Source of the DNA: Hofstenia miamia
Taxonomy: Eukaryota; Xenacoelomorpha; Acoela
Assembly: GCA_004352715.1 (NCBI GenBank)
Contig: SCFE01000108.1
Span: forward strand, 1,383,892 to 1,447,891
Length of the DNA: 64,000 nt
Direction: 5' to 3'
A program made the position numbers and the translations under genes. Numbering within the stretch: position 1 is the stretch's first letter; each line of letters starts with the position of its first letter. The notes under the pieces were generated by a model. It was not told the DNA's origin. It saw only the letters and a program-made list of their open reading frames with translations, and ran no database searches. Shown here piece after piece: positions 12,376 through 23,269 of this stretch.

Positions 12376-13212
12376 TGTTGTTCCTCAAGGAACAGTATTA
12401 GGGCCCGTTGTATTCGCACTGTATGTCAATGATATATCGAATACTTTAAAAAACGGAACGATCTATAAATATGCGGATGATATATGTATATTAAGAGAAG
12501 CAAAAAATCCATATGACGCAACCAAGCTTTTAACAAACGATATTGAAAATCTTATTAGGTGTTTTAATAGAAACAAGTTAAAAGTTAGTCCTGATAAAAC
12601 ACAATTTATTCACACAAAAGCAATACCAAAAAAATTCTAATATCAAAATTAAAGTAGGGGATAATGAAATTAAGCAAAGCAATTCTATTAATTATCTTGG
12701 TGTAGTAATTGATAGGGATTTACGTTTTTCATCAAAATGTAGGAAAATGGCTTCTGGTATTAAATATTTATATCATTTGCGCAATGTAGGGCAGTCTTTT
12801 CAATCACAAGTGCTTAACTCTTTTGTGCTAAGTAACTTTAACTATTGTTGTTTTTTATTCCAAAATATCACATCAAATAATCGATCATCACTAGCAAAAA
12901 TATTCAATTGGGCAATAAGTACTCTGAATTATATTTTATAAAAGGTGGCAATGTTCTTGCACCATTGTACTTTATCGAATATGAAACTCTTTGTATGATA
13001 CACAAGTATGTACACAATTCAAAGTCTAGCACTTTTTAAGCAATTATATCAAAACCAATTATAGAAACCACAATTTGCATAGTAGCATTAATCGTCCAGA
13101 TTCATTTTCATTTAAAACTTCTAGATTATGGAATGACTTAAATCTCGAAATAAAAAAGGAACAAAATTATAAACGTTTGTTTGTTTATTTTAGCAATAAA
13201 TTTGCTTGAATC
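12376..13212 (+). pseudogene. 5'-truncated CR1/jockey-type LINE ORF2 (RT palm to C terminus)
   Basis: The coding similarity starts abruptly at VPQGTVLGPVVF (RT motif B), continues through YVND, and reaches KYADDICIL with the catalytic YADD box at 12470-12481. The frame then shifts near 12635; the next pieces are YLGVVIDRDLRFS (about 12690-12730) and a fingerprint-like segment ending in FNWAISTLNYIL (to 12941). After further breaks, FKTSRLWNDLNLEIKKE (about 13108-13160) marks the C terminus, and a TGA at about 13208 lies just before a (TTA)n tail. At least two frameshifts mean it is dead. The family differs from the intact LINE at 19-23 kb: the RT box is YADD rather than FADD, and the 3' tail differs. 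Confidence 0.85.
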
Positions 13213-13292
<80 letters not shown>

Positions 13293-13302
13293 ATTATTAT
13301 TA
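13213..13302 (+). repeat. (TTA)n tail of the LINE fragment
   Basis: About 26 TTA units follow the LINE stop codon within a few bases and end in TAATTATTATTAATTAATTT. The junction GAATCTTATTATT resembles the junction GACTCTTATTATT at 23831-23843. Confidence 0.9.
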
Positions 13303-13481
13303 ATTAATTTAACCTAATTTTGCTGGAAATGTGATAAAAAGGATTTTTTCCATTTTCTGTCTATCATCCGAGTAGTAGTTGCAGTGAAAATCATTCCTTG
13401 TTGTTGAAAACAAACTATGAGTCGACTTACTTGTTCCACTGATATAGTTTAAGGCTGCAACCTAATTTAAATTATAATTGA

Positions 13482-13745
13482 GAGAGTGACATCGGGTACA
13501 AATAAAACTCGACCCGATTTCGGGCACAAAAATTCTATTGATTATTAAAAAAAATACTGATGTAAGTCACCGCTTGATCTGAGAAAGATCAATGACGTTA
13601 AGTAATATCAATGAATTGCTGTTTCCCCTATCAGCAGATTAAAGTCAACGTTTGGGTCGGGTCGGCTAGTAAATATTCAGATCGGGTTGTAAGTAATCAG
13701 ATTGGTCGGGTTCGGGCAAATGTTACCTCATATTATCACACTCTA
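13482..13745. mobile_element. Probable degenerate MITE with CGGGTCGGG-type subterminal repeats
   Basis: The two ends carry several related GC-rich words in opposite sense (CGACCCG and CGGGCAC near 13510-13526; GGGTCGGGTCGG near 13655; GGTCGGGTTCGGGC near 13705). The outer ends read AGAGTGACA on the left and TATCACACTCTA on the right, a weak inverted match. The 8-bp flanks (ATAATTGA and GTAAGCAT) do not match, so the boundaries are not proven. The 68-aa frame at 13611 is inside it and is rejected. Confidence 0.4.
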
Positions 13746-13749
13746 GTAA

Positions 13750-16030
13750 GCATACCTAGAAGCAATGCACTTTGTGTCAATTTTATATCTATTACTATAA
13801 TTATTTCACTCTTGTAATAGTCAAAAAAGGCTAATTAGTATTGCACTCGTCCTTCAACAAAATTTAACAGTTCTTCTTACCCAGTTTTGCACAATATAAT
13901 GCAGTCGCACATTAATTAGTGTTTCGGGTACAAATTACCATTTACCCACAATTCCTATATGTCATTTAATATTTTGTGTTATTAAATGACAGCATGTTAC
14001 CAAATTCATTAAACCAACATATTGCTTACACTAAGAAAATGGTTAACTGTTAAATACTTGTTGTACAGTAATTTTGAATTAAATTCACTTTTATTTTCAT
14101 TCCAAAACCAAATTTATTTGAAATAATTTGTATTATTCAATAAGTTATACTAAATAGTGTTAACCCCCCTATTTGCTCGATCGTGTTTTGCCTGTTGAAC
14201 TCATAGAGATGGGTGGTTCAGCTCTTTTAAAAAAATTTTTCTGCTAAGCATTTTTCCATGAAAGTTCGTATGTTACTAAAACAATCGTTCCCCTACAAAA
14301 TAAGGTCATTACGTGGCCATCATTACTTTGATAACATTATCATTTTCAATGATAGACAAGGAAAAAGTAGTGATTTTCAGAATGGATTGAATTTTTTTCA
14401 ACATGCTATGTTTTATGATGATTTCTGAGTTTAAAAACCTCGTTAATGTATTCATGGGAGGCATTTTACCTGAGAATACATATAAAATGTTGATATAGGG
14501 TGCAAAAAGGAAACATTTCGTAATCAGAATTTAGGAAATATTGTTGACAAAAGTCCAATTCTAGAAAACGGGTGGGTGAAGTTACTTAAAATTTTGTCAG
14601 AATACCTCTCATGCTATAATAGTAGAAGTCAGAAAACCATACATGTGGGATTTTCAAAAAGTTCAAAGTTAAAAGGCCTACGTGTTTAGAATCACCCTCT
14701 GCCAAATAGATCTAATTATAAAATTATAAAAGAATTACAGATTCAAATTCTAGGTATCAAAATTTTTGGGATAATCAGGAAGATAAATCATTGTTGGATT
14801 TAAAAATAACTTTTTTCATTGTCTTTAGATCAAGAAATTGATGAACCCGAGTGCACACATAATTCGTACATACGGAGGTATAACTATAAAGAAAATTATG
14901 ACAAAAATGGAAGAAGTCATCTAAGAAGCAACACTTTTCCAAAATAATCTAATTTTGAATTCTCATTAAAGATAATCTGATTAGTTACTAAGAAAATAAC
15001 TAGAATGGAGGCTAATCATTAATTATCCGGTGGGGGTGTTGCAGGTCTAATTTATTCGTATAACGTATCAACATAGATTATAAATTGATGGTTTAAAGTG
15101 CCCATTCATCTCTTGCACACATTCAATAATGTGTCAGCTAACAGCATATTTCCTAATTAAGGAGAAATCAAATTGATTAACAACCTTATAATTTTCAATC
15201 ATTATTTTGATGACCTCATCAAATCCCAAAATATCTGTATGCGTTAAAATATATTAAATATTGATTTTAGCATTTGAAGATGATGGAATTCATTAGAATT
15301 CCTTCATAACTTAGTCAAATATTAATTTCTTGCTTATTTTTAATACTTTTTCCACAATAACAATAATAATTTTTTACTTTGAGTACGGATCGCCGGACGA
15401 GACTCTGAGTGATCAATTGACAGAACTCAAGTATTTGAGTGTGTTGTTACTGTCATTGACTTTAGACCACTTTACTATGTGAACAATAGGTTTGGGAAAA
15501 ATTGGTATTTTTTTGTAAAAATAGGATTTTCCACTGAAAAAATTCCATATTCTAATGTGCTTCGAACACACACACAAAATTTGAAGACAAATCCTCACCA
15601 TAGCAGAAGGCACGCTTACTCAAAGATGTGTTCAAATCATAGGATTCCCAACTTTCTTAATAGACATCTAGAGAATGTGAGCAAAATGATTTGTGGCTTT
15701 AAGAGCAAAATAGATTGATTGGTGTTAAACTAGCTGAACTTCTGCAATTTGTTTTTAAGCTTCTAAAGAGGCCCAATTGCTATATTTTTATTGATTGGTC
15801 CATTTCGCCAAAGCAATTAAATCACAGTCACACTTTCTAAGGGAAAATGAGCCTTAATTTTTGCAACTCGGTAAAAACATGTACTGGCACATTATCTTTA
15901 TTCACTACAACGATTTCGAATTCATCCATATAATGGTAGGAAAAGAACTAATCTCAAAAAATTTGCTTAACCCTAGATAGATATATATGACAACAACATG
16001 GGACTATTACGAAATACGGGAAGTTCTAGC
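13750..16030. other. Non-coding AT-rich stretch
   Basis: No gene, RNA or repeat recognised. Overlapping short frames on both strands near 15413-15718 have no motif. Confidence 0.5.
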
Positions 16031-16038
16031 ACTCATGT

Positions 16039-16110
16039 ATAGAGTGACGGAGATAATACATGTAATCCCGGCACTTAATGACCGGAAAATTTCGGGATTT
16101 GATTACCAGA
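16039..16110 (+). mobile_element. Possible hAT-like terminal fragment
   Basis: TAGAGTGACGGAG followed by two TCCCGG/CCGGAAAATTTCGGG blocks resembles a hAT-like end (TAGAG start plus CCGG subterminal words), comparable to the MITE at 17.8 kb. No second end was found. Confidence 0.25.
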
Positions 16111-17792
16111 ATTGAAAAATAGGACCCAAATTACTATATAGCATGTGGGATAGCTAGCATTGAATACTAATGGTTTAATTGTTTAAGGATGCTTATAATG
16201 AGGTAATTTTACCAATTTATATTAATTGAGAACTCTCATTCATTTGTGATAAAGCACGGTGTCCAAAAACTTTTTAGACAGTTCTATGTATCTGTTGAAC
16301 ATTTTAGATAAGTGTCAACAATACAATTTTTTTGAATGTCAATACTGTGATCTATTTATTATGAGGAATTAGAAATATGCATTTGAATTTCTAAGTTTCC
16401 GTCTACTGGATTAGGAAAGCATTCTAACCCTTGGTTAATCATCCTTTATGCATACCATCGAAAAAAGTTGCTTAGAAATACCGCATCAAAATATGGGAAA
16501 AGCAATGAAGGTAATAGAGAAGAAATTCTGACTGCTGAGGACCTAGAGTGAACTTTAGAATCGTTTAGAAATCTCAATTATCACTACTGAGTATATGCAA
16601 AAATTAGTAAATTATTTGAATAGTAATATTGTTATGTTCTTATCAGAATCATTATAAAACATTTCAGAAACTTCAAATTTCAATTGTAATATTAATTTAT
16701 TTTTAAGATTGTGTAAAACATTGTGGACATCCAGTAAATATATTTTAAGTACTATGGTATTAGACACTTTGGATATGAGGAAAATTAAATAAGTATATAT
16801 TAAATAGAATAAAATTCAAACAGAAGAAATCTCCCTTTTAAACCGAACTAAATTTCCCACGTTTTAATAACATAGAAATTGTTAGTGGTTTGGTTTTAAT
16901 ATTTCCTTGAAATCCTCATTTAATAAATTGATTTCCTAACGTAATTGCCATTTAATCTATGTATATCTTTCTCCAATAAAAACGAATTGTATAGAAAGTC
17001 ATGTAATACAAGCATAAAACAATTAACTAAAGCGAAATTTTCTTAAACCAAAGCTAAATCAGACGTTTCTCATTAGATATAATTTGAAAGAAATTAAATG
17101 GCACTTTACATCTTTGTCCAAGGTCAATTACTTGGCATCAAGAGCAACGTATTTGCAATTAAACAAATTTTATCTATGTTGATAAAACTCTAAGCATTTC
17201 TATGCTTTATAAGTGGGGTGAGCGAAATGAACTGACAATGAATTTTATCAATTGTACTGGGATATGAAACGTCGAACAGCGCCGATTGATTCAAATTCAG
17301 ATAAATTTTTTTAACCCGGTTGTTCTCTTATTCCGCTTCGTGATTCAGAAAGCTATCTCATTCTACACCTCAAGGAAAAATGCAAACAAAATGTTAACTA
17401 TCTTAAAATGTAAAGCAAATACTTTTTTCAAATAATATAACTTAATTAGTGAATTGCCATGCATGACATATTTCGTATGTAAAAACTCTAGTGTAAATTC
17501 GTTTATTCCCTTGAAAAGTACATTTTTGCAGAAAATTCAATTTATCCTGTGAGCACCATAATTTTTATAATATCTCCACTGAACTTCTATTATTTCTCTT
17601 AATTAGAATAATTAAGGACTATTAAAATACCCTCAAAACATAGATAAACTGAGTTTAACCGAAACGTTGTGAAGTCTTTTAGTATGTAAATAGCTATATC
17701 TTATATGTGACCTGAACGAGCATATTTTTTGATATCAGGCAATGCAACTTTCTATTGTCACACATGTCAGAGTTTGGCTTGCGGAGCACAAA
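16110..17792. other. Non-coding AT-rich stretch
   Basis: Nothing recognisable. 17210-17400 is slightly less AT-rich but has no coding frame. Confidence 0.5.
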
Positions 17793-18200
17793 ACTGTAAG
17801 TAGATACGTGCCATATTTGGTCACAGTCCCGAAGGTTTTTTTTGGTCCCGGTGCCGAAAAGTTAATTTTGGTCCCGATCCCTGCTTGGTTCCGGGAGTCA
17901 TTATCGTCTTTAATTTTGTTATCACGTAAAAATTTATAATTTTTTAATTAATAATATAGCCAATTAATATGTTGCTGAAGTTTAACATATCAAAGTACCT
18001 GGTGAAATTAATATTAATCGTATTATTTTTTAGTAATTGGAATGCCTAATATATAATATATAATATACTATGGTAACATCTTTTGATATTGTACACATAT
18101 ACATTGTCTCGTATCTGCTCCCGATGACTGGTCCCAGTCTCTGGAAGACCAAACACGGGACCGGAATCAGGCACCGGTCCCGCACACCTCTAACTGTAAT
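17793..18200. mobile_element. hAT-like MITE (17801-18192) with 8-bp target duplication
   Basis: The 392-bp element is flanked by ACTGTAAG (17793-17800) and ACTGTAAT (18193-18200), a 7/8 match of the length made by hAT transposases. The ends read TAGATACGTGC on the left and, as reverse complement, TAGAGGTGTGC on the right (8/11). Inside both ends are repeated GGTCCCG/CGGGACC words (about 17823-17905 and 18120-18185), typical subterminal transposase-binding repeats. There is no transposase, so it is non-autonomous. The short frames at 17742-17939 and 18030-18260 cross its borders and are not genes. Confidence 0.75.
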
Positions 18201-19080
18201 TCCACTTTGCGAACAGACTTGAATCCCATTAAAAACTGTTGGCAGATAGTGAAGCAGCAATCGATTATGAAGAGATCATGGATTTTATTTGGTATTTGAG
18301 CAGTTAAACTAACTGTTCTAAGAAATTGATAAAACCTATAAATATTAACTCTGCCTAAAAGCTGTTATATCAGCTAACAACGTGCACACTAAATTGGAAC
18401 TTTTTTATTGGCATTCATTGTAGTCTTATGAATAAAATTTATTTTTAATGTCAATTTTGTATTTTATAAATAGATATTCTACTGCGTTGGTGAAGCACAC
18501 TTTAATTAACATTAATATATAGTGATTTAGGAAACCATCAATACTAATCGGTACGTGTTCTTTTGTCCAGAGTTGTATATGAAGTGTCCTCATTACAAAA
18601 AACTGAAATAGCTGATGACTATTTAAAGCACAAAATATTGTATTTATCCCAATATAGTCCTATTTAGTTTATTGCCGAAAATCTATCCATCAAAAATGGC
18701 ATTTTAAAAAATGACTGAAATGTAACAAAAACGATAAAAACTAGTTTTTATGCAACTATATTATTTTAGGTTTGGAAGAAGAAATCGAAAGAGACACGAT
18801 GTATTCAATTTATATAAAGTAATTTTCCATTGTAAGTGAACAAAGTAGGGCGTGTTCTCATTAAATATAATGGAGTTTATATTTAATTAAATACGAAAAC
18901 TTTGAAAGTTAATTGATTAGAAACACTAAGAAATGAAACTTATTCTTCTGATGAACTTCCACATGCGTGACCTTAAAATTCAGAAAAAATATATTTGTGC
19001 ATATATAATATTTATAAACTTATTTTGAAATTAGCAATTCAAGTACGAATATGTAAACAGGAATTTCTGAAAATATAACA
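18201..19080. other. Non-coding AT-rich stretch before the intact LINE
   Basis: No feature recognised. The 5' end of the LINE may lie in 18999-19100 but could not be fixed. Confidence 0.5.
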
Positions 19081-19133
19081 TGGTGGGAGATTGTTAAACG
19101 GTAAGATTTATTTTTTGCTTAATTAACAATCAT

Positions 19134-20180
19134 ATGCATTATTCAGAAATTCTAAAAGCTAGTCCTCTTATAGAGGATGGACGAATAAACGCGCTATTTA
19201 AAGATTTTTCTAATCTTGATGACTTTATAAATGAACTAAAATTATCAGATGCATTAAAACTTGAATATGAAGATATTGTTTGTGGCATAAAGTCGAAATT
19301 CATTAAATGCTTGAAAAATCAATGTGAAAATGTAAAATTGAGTAATACTATTACTCCTACAATCAAAGAATTTCAACATTCGAAGATATTTAAGCCAAAA
19401 TTAGTCATTTCAAGTAATAATTTAAAAAATGATGATGGTAGTTTAAATGAAAAAGAATGCAAAAAAATTGTTCAAAATGTTGAAAAGTCAATTAAAAATT
19501 TGGGAACTAAAGGGCCAAGTGTAGAACAAATAAAATTAAATGACAAAAATGATATTATCTTACTTTGTAAATCTGATGAAGATGCAAATATTACAGAAAG
19601 AGCACTTGGTAAATTGAGGAACATAAACATAAAAAAATCGATCAAACTTATGCCAAAAATCAAAATTACTAATATACCTTTATATGAAGACGTAACTAAC
19701 TTTAAGGAATTTAAATCTAAACTATTTGCTGATAATGAAAATATTCTCAAGGATTTTGAAATGGAACATTGTGAATTAATATACAGTAATGTTAACAATT
19801 ATAGCAAATGCAAAGAAATAATAATAAAGGTTTCAGCAAAATTGAGACATGTACTGGTTGGAAAAAAATTAAAGCTTGGTTTTGGAATTGTTCGTACTTT
19901 TGATCATTATTATGTAAGAAAATGTAGTAACTGTGGTGAATTTGGTCATTCTACAAAGGTATGTTCAATGAAAACATCTAACTGTATGTACTGCATGGAT
20001 AATCACAACTATAAAAATTGTCCAGTTAAAAATGCTAAGGAAATGCATAAATGCATCAACTGCAAAAATTCAAATATGTTTCAGAAATCACATAGTAACC
20101 ATAACGCATTTAGTAAAGAGTGTCCTTTATATAAAAATCAAATGCAGTTAACTATTTTGAAGACCAATCATGAATTGTAA
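19134..20180 (+). CDS. LINE ORF1: gag-like RNA-binding protein with three zinc knuckles
   Basis: This 348-aa protein is the likely nucleic-acid-binding ORF1 of the LINE. Residues ~87-250 (LVISSNN at the start, IKITNIPLYED near 176-185) have the length and pattern of the RRM-like module of jockey-type ORF1 proteins; this is judged by pattern only. The C-terminal third has three Cys/His knuckles: CSNCGEFGHSTKVC (264-277, CX2CX4HX4C), CMYCMDNHNYKNC (284-296, CX2CX3HX4C) and a longer one using C307, C310, H320 or H323, and C330. Such proteins coat the element RNA and form the RNP used for retrotransposition. The frame is intact, rich in Lys and Asn like the AT-rich host DNA, and overlaps ORF2 by 11 nt. 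The ATG at 19134 is the first in this frame with long open sequence; the 5' UTR extent is unknown. Confidence 0.9.
   Translation: MHYSEILKASPLIEDGRINALFKDFSNLDDFINELKLSDALKLEYEDIVCGIKSKFIKCLKNQCENVKLSNTITPTIKEFQHSKIFKPKLVISSNNLKNDDGSLNEKECKKIVQNVEKSIKNLGTKGPSVEQIKLNDKNDIILLCKSDEDANITERALGKLRNINIKKSIKLMPKIKITNIPLYEDVTNFKEFKSKLFADNENILKDFEMEHCELIYSNVNNYSKCKEIIIKVSAKLRHVLVGKKLKLGFGIVRTFDHYYVRKCSNCGEFGHSTKVCSMKTSNCMYCMDNHNYKNCPVKNAKEMHKCINCKNSNMFQKSHSNHNAFSKECPLYKNQMQLTILKTNHEL
20170..20180 (+). promoter_or_regulatory. ORF1/ORF2 overlap ATGAATTGTAA, probable reinitiation site
   Basis: The ATG of ORF2 lies 8 nt before the TAA stop of ORF1, in the +1 frame. A start and stop this close suggest that ribosomes ending ORF1 restart on ORF2, as described for several non-LTR elements. 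No obvious slippery heptamer was seen here. Confidence 0.55.
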
Positions 20181-23082
20181 TAAAAGTGCATATGAAAATA
20201 TCATACCCTGCAACAAAGTAAATGAAAAAATTGTAACTAAGAAGAATAAATTAAAATTAGTAAATACCAATTTCCAGAGTATTGTGAATAAAGTTGATAA
20301 ATTTTACGATCTAATTCAGAATTTTGATGACAGTACAATCATTGGCGTGACGGAAACTTGGTTAAAATCTAATGACCACTTAAGAAGCTTAAATGACAAA
20401 TTTTTGATCTTACGAAGAGATAGAAGACAAGATTTAACACATAAAACTAGAGGTGGTGGTGTTTTACTAAATATACCACGCAAATTCAAACCAATAATCA
20501 GAGATGATATTTTTGAAAATGATTCTGAATTTGATAGCTTATGGGTTCAATTTAATATATGTGGAGTCTGTTATTTGATCAATATAAGTTATTGTAGTAA
20601 GAAACAATCATTTCAAGCTTTTGAAGAAAATTTATACAAAGAAATTTGCATTGCAAATCAAACAACAAACTTAGTTATTATTATGGGTGATTATAACCAA
20701 AATTATTTATGTGAAATTGAAAAAAGGAAAATTAACGATTTAATTGATGTCTTTAATATGGAAGTTCTGAATAAAAATATACCAACGCATATAAACTTTG
20801 TTAAGTCGTCTTTGATTGATTATATCATTACTGACATCTCAAGCATTAAGACTTATGAAGTTTTTGTTACAGATTTTTTCATATCAGACCATTTACTGAC
20901 ATGTGCAATATTGGATAACATAATGACTCAAACAGATTCACTGATATATTCCACTAAAAGATTTTATTCAAAGAAATTCTTTAACAACAAAAATTTTTTG
21001 AAGGAATTGATCAACTTAAATTGGAATGATTATTACTTTGGCACAACAGTGGATCAAAAAATGATATTTATAATTGATAATTTAACAAGTATTTATCATA
21101 AGCTTTGTCCTATTATAAAGATTCAAAAACACAACGTAAAGAATAGTAACAAAACGTGGAAGATATGGATATCTAAAGAAACGAAAGAATGCATTAGAAA
21201 AAAGCATAAGGCATATGCAATTTTTTGTCAAAACAGATCGAAAGCCAACTATGATCATTATAAAACATTAAGAAATAAAGCCTCAACAAAATGTAATTTT
21301 GATCTACAAGCTTTTTTACAAAAATCTTTTAATGAAAAAAAATCTATTAAACAAAAGTGGTCATTTATTTCGAATTTTTTAAATTTTAAAGAAGAAAATG
21401 AAATTCCTTATATAATAAATGATGATGGTGAATATATTACAAATGACAAAGAAATTAGTAATATTTTAAATGAAAGATTTGTGAAACTAGGAATGAATGA
21501 CAACCTAAATACAAAGTTCAAACATTTATATCATAAGCATCGCAATATTAGAAAACATGATGATCCCTATAAACCAAGATTTATTACATTAGTAGAATTT
21601 TACAAAGAAACAAAGAAAATTAATTGGAACAAAGCGAAAGGTCATTGTGAATTTCCTCCTTGGTTTTTGAAAGGTGCCTTGTGTATTTTATTGAGACCTT
21701 TGTGTGACTTATTTAATCAATGCTTGGCAGAATCAACTTACCCTGATTACTTAAAAATTGCTAAAGTTACACCAATATATAAAAAGGGAAGAAAAGATCT
21801 TGCAGAAAATTACCGACCAATTTCAGTATTAACAATAATTAATAAAATATTTGAAAAATTATTATTCAACCAAATTAACCTATATGTGGAACAAAATGAA
21901 TTAATATCAAAACATCAGTTTGGATTTCAAAAAGATACCTCTACAAATGATGCCTTACTTTATGCTGTTGAAGACTGGAGATCAAAACTAGATAGGAATG
22001 AAAAAATATATATAGCATCATTAGATATTTCAAAGGCATTTAATTCAATAAACCATTCTATTTTATTGGAAAAGTTAAAGCAGATTTATAATTTTAGTGA
22101 TTCATTAATAGAATTATTAAATAGTTACTTAAGTAATAGATATCAGTATGTGAAACTCAACGAAGAAATATCAAATTCATTAGAAATAAACCATGGAGTA
22201 CCACAAGGATCAGTACTGGGTCCATTACTATTTAAGTTATATGTAAATGATATGGATCAGCACATTAATAGTAATCATGTACAATTTGCAGATGATACTC
22301 TTATTTATTGTAATGATATTTTAAATTTACAGGAAAATGTTGAAAAATTGCAATCATTCTTTAATAATAATTTGTTAAAATTAAATATTGAAAAAACTAT
22401 ATTTATGGTAATTAAGAATAGAAGAAATGAATCAACATTAGAAAGTATTAAGATATGTAACAACATCATTCACGAATCACCAAAAATGAAATATTTGGGA
22501 GTAGTAATTGATAATAAATTGAATTTTGAAGACGAGGCAAACAACATCATAAAGAAAATGGCGTATGGTATAAGATCAATTCAAAAAATTGGAAAGTTTA
22601 TACCAATAGAATGGAAGGTAATACTCTTTCGATCACTTGTTTTATCCCATTTCTTGTACTCATCTTGTTTATTAACGAACTTAAATAAAAAGGCAAAATC
22701 GAAATTAGAGAAAGTATTTAAATGGGGAATAAACATAATTAGCAACAAAAATAAAAAAGAAATAATGTGTAAATATCATCTAAGATCATTAGAAGCTCTT
22801 CAAAATATTAGATGTTTATCGATATTTTGGAAAAGAAAATCGAACATTTCTAATCATTTAAATCAAAGAACAATTACATTTGGTAAAACTAAGTATAATA
22901 GAAAAGTAATGAAGAACGGATTCCTAAATTATTCAATATCACTATGGAACAAACTGGATTACAGTACAAGAAGTGAAAAAAATTTTACAATATTTAAGAA
23001 GAAGTTGAAAAACATGATTACACAACAAAATATCAATTATCTGACTAATTATAGAATAAGATGTGCAACTCAAGAACAATAA
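20170..23082 (+). CDS. LINE ORF2: APE endonuclease plus reverse transcriptase, apparently intact
   Basis: This 970-aa polyprotein should nick chromosomal DNA and copy element RNA onto the nick. The N-terminal APE-like endonuclease has N34 (TNFQS), E62 (TETWL), Y141, D174/N176 (GDYNQN), D217 (LIDYI) and S239-D240-H241, the usual catalytic set. The RT spans ~530-780: TPIYKKG and ENYRPISVL (534-553), QFGFQKDTS (583-591), motif A LDISKAFNSINH with D619, motif B HGVPQGSVLGPLLF (675-688) and motif C FADD with D708/D709. YLGVVID (thumb) and SLWNKL near the C terminus complete a CR1/jockey-superfamily ORF2; the length is typical. FADD replaces the more common YADD. No frameshift or stop is seen, so the copy may be recently inserted and competent. 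Exact clade (CR1, Rex1, Daphne, jockey) is not resolved. Confidence 0.93.
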   Translation: MNCNKSAYENIIPCNKVNEKIVTKKNKLKLVNTNFQSIVNKVDKFYDLIQNFDDSTIIGVTETWLKSNDHLRSLNDKFLILRRDRRQDLTHKTRGGGVLLNIPRKFKPIIRDDIFENDSEFDSLWVQFNICGVCYLINISYCSKKQSFQAFEENLYKEICIANQTTNLVIIMGDYNQNYLCEIEKRKINDLIDVFNMEVLNKNIPTHINFVKSSLIDYIITDISSIKTYEVFVTDFFISDHLLTCAILDNIMTQTDSLIYSTKRFYSKKFFNNKNFLKELINLNWNDYYFGTTVDQKMIFIIDNLTSIYHKLCPIIKIQKHNVKNSNKTWKIWISKETKECIRKKHKAYAIFCQNRSKANYDHYKTLRNKASTKCNFDLQAFLQKSFNEKKSIKQKWSFISNFLNFKEENEIPYIINDDGEYITNDKEISNILNERFVKLGMNDNLNTKFKHLYHKHRNIRKHDDPYKPRFITLVEFYKETKKINWNKAKGHCEFPPWFLKGALCILLRPLCDLFNQCLAESTYPDYLKIAKVTPIYKKGRKDLAENYRPISVLTIINKIFEKLLFNQINLYVEQNELISKHQFGFQKDTSTNDALLYAVEDWRSKLDRNEKIYIASLDISKAFNSINHSILLEKLKQIYNFSDSLIELLNSYLSNRYQYVKLNEEISNSLEINHGVPQGSVLGPLLFKLYVNDMDQHINSNHVQFADDTLIYCNDILNLQENVEKLQSFFNNNLLKLNIEKTIFMVIKNRRNESTLESIKICNNIIHESPKMKYLGVVIDNKLNFEDEANNIIKKMAYGIRSIQKIGKFIPIEWKVILFRSLVLSHFLYSSCLLTNLNKKAKSKLEKVFKWGINIISNKNKKEIMCKYHLRSLEALQNIRCLSIFWKRKSNISNHLNQRTITFGKTKYNRKVMKNGFLNYSISLWNKLDYSTRSEKNFTIFKKKLKNMITQQNINYLTNYRIRCATQEQ

Positions 23083-23260
23083 GTAAAAATATTTTTTAAA
23101 TTATATGTAATTTGTAAACGTAACTAAGAAACAAACATTTACTGACATAACTAAGCTCATATGAAGAAAGTTGCATTATTTATGTTCTTAATAAGTTTGT
23201 AAACTTAATACATGTATATGTACATGAGAACTTAAATATATGTTGTTGTTGTTGTTGTTA
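23083..23260 (+). other. LINE 3' UTR with foldable end and (TTG)n tail
   Basis: The 3' UTR ends in a foldable block. An outer pair GTTCT (23184-23188)/AGAAC (23227-23231) encloses two hairpins, AAGTTT-GT-AAACTT (23193-23206) and CATGTA-TATG-TACATG (23211-23226). About ten bases later come ~6 TTG units (23241-23259). Structured 3' ends next to a short tandem tail are the feature the RT recognises in CR1/L2-type LINEs. The base after the tail is taken as the element end; the 7-bp match GCATATA (18999-19005 and 23262-23268) is too weak to call a target duplication. Confidence 0.6.
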
Positions 23261-23269
23261 AGCATATAG

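Noticed and set aside
13474-13753. 8-bp duplication around the CGGGTCGGG-type element at 13.5-13.7 kb
   Set aside because: ATAATTGA and GTAAGCAT agree at only 3 of 8 positions.
17742-17939. 65-aa frame, and antisense 76-aa frame at 18030-18260
   Set aside because: Both cross the borders of the hAT-like MITE at 17801-18192.
19472-19798. Antisense 108-aa frame
   Set aside because: Shadow of LINE ORF1, which has clear zinc knuckles on the plus strand.
18999-23268. GCATATA as target-site duplication of the intact LINE
   Set aside because: Seven AT-rich bases can match by chance, and the true 5' end of the element is unknown.
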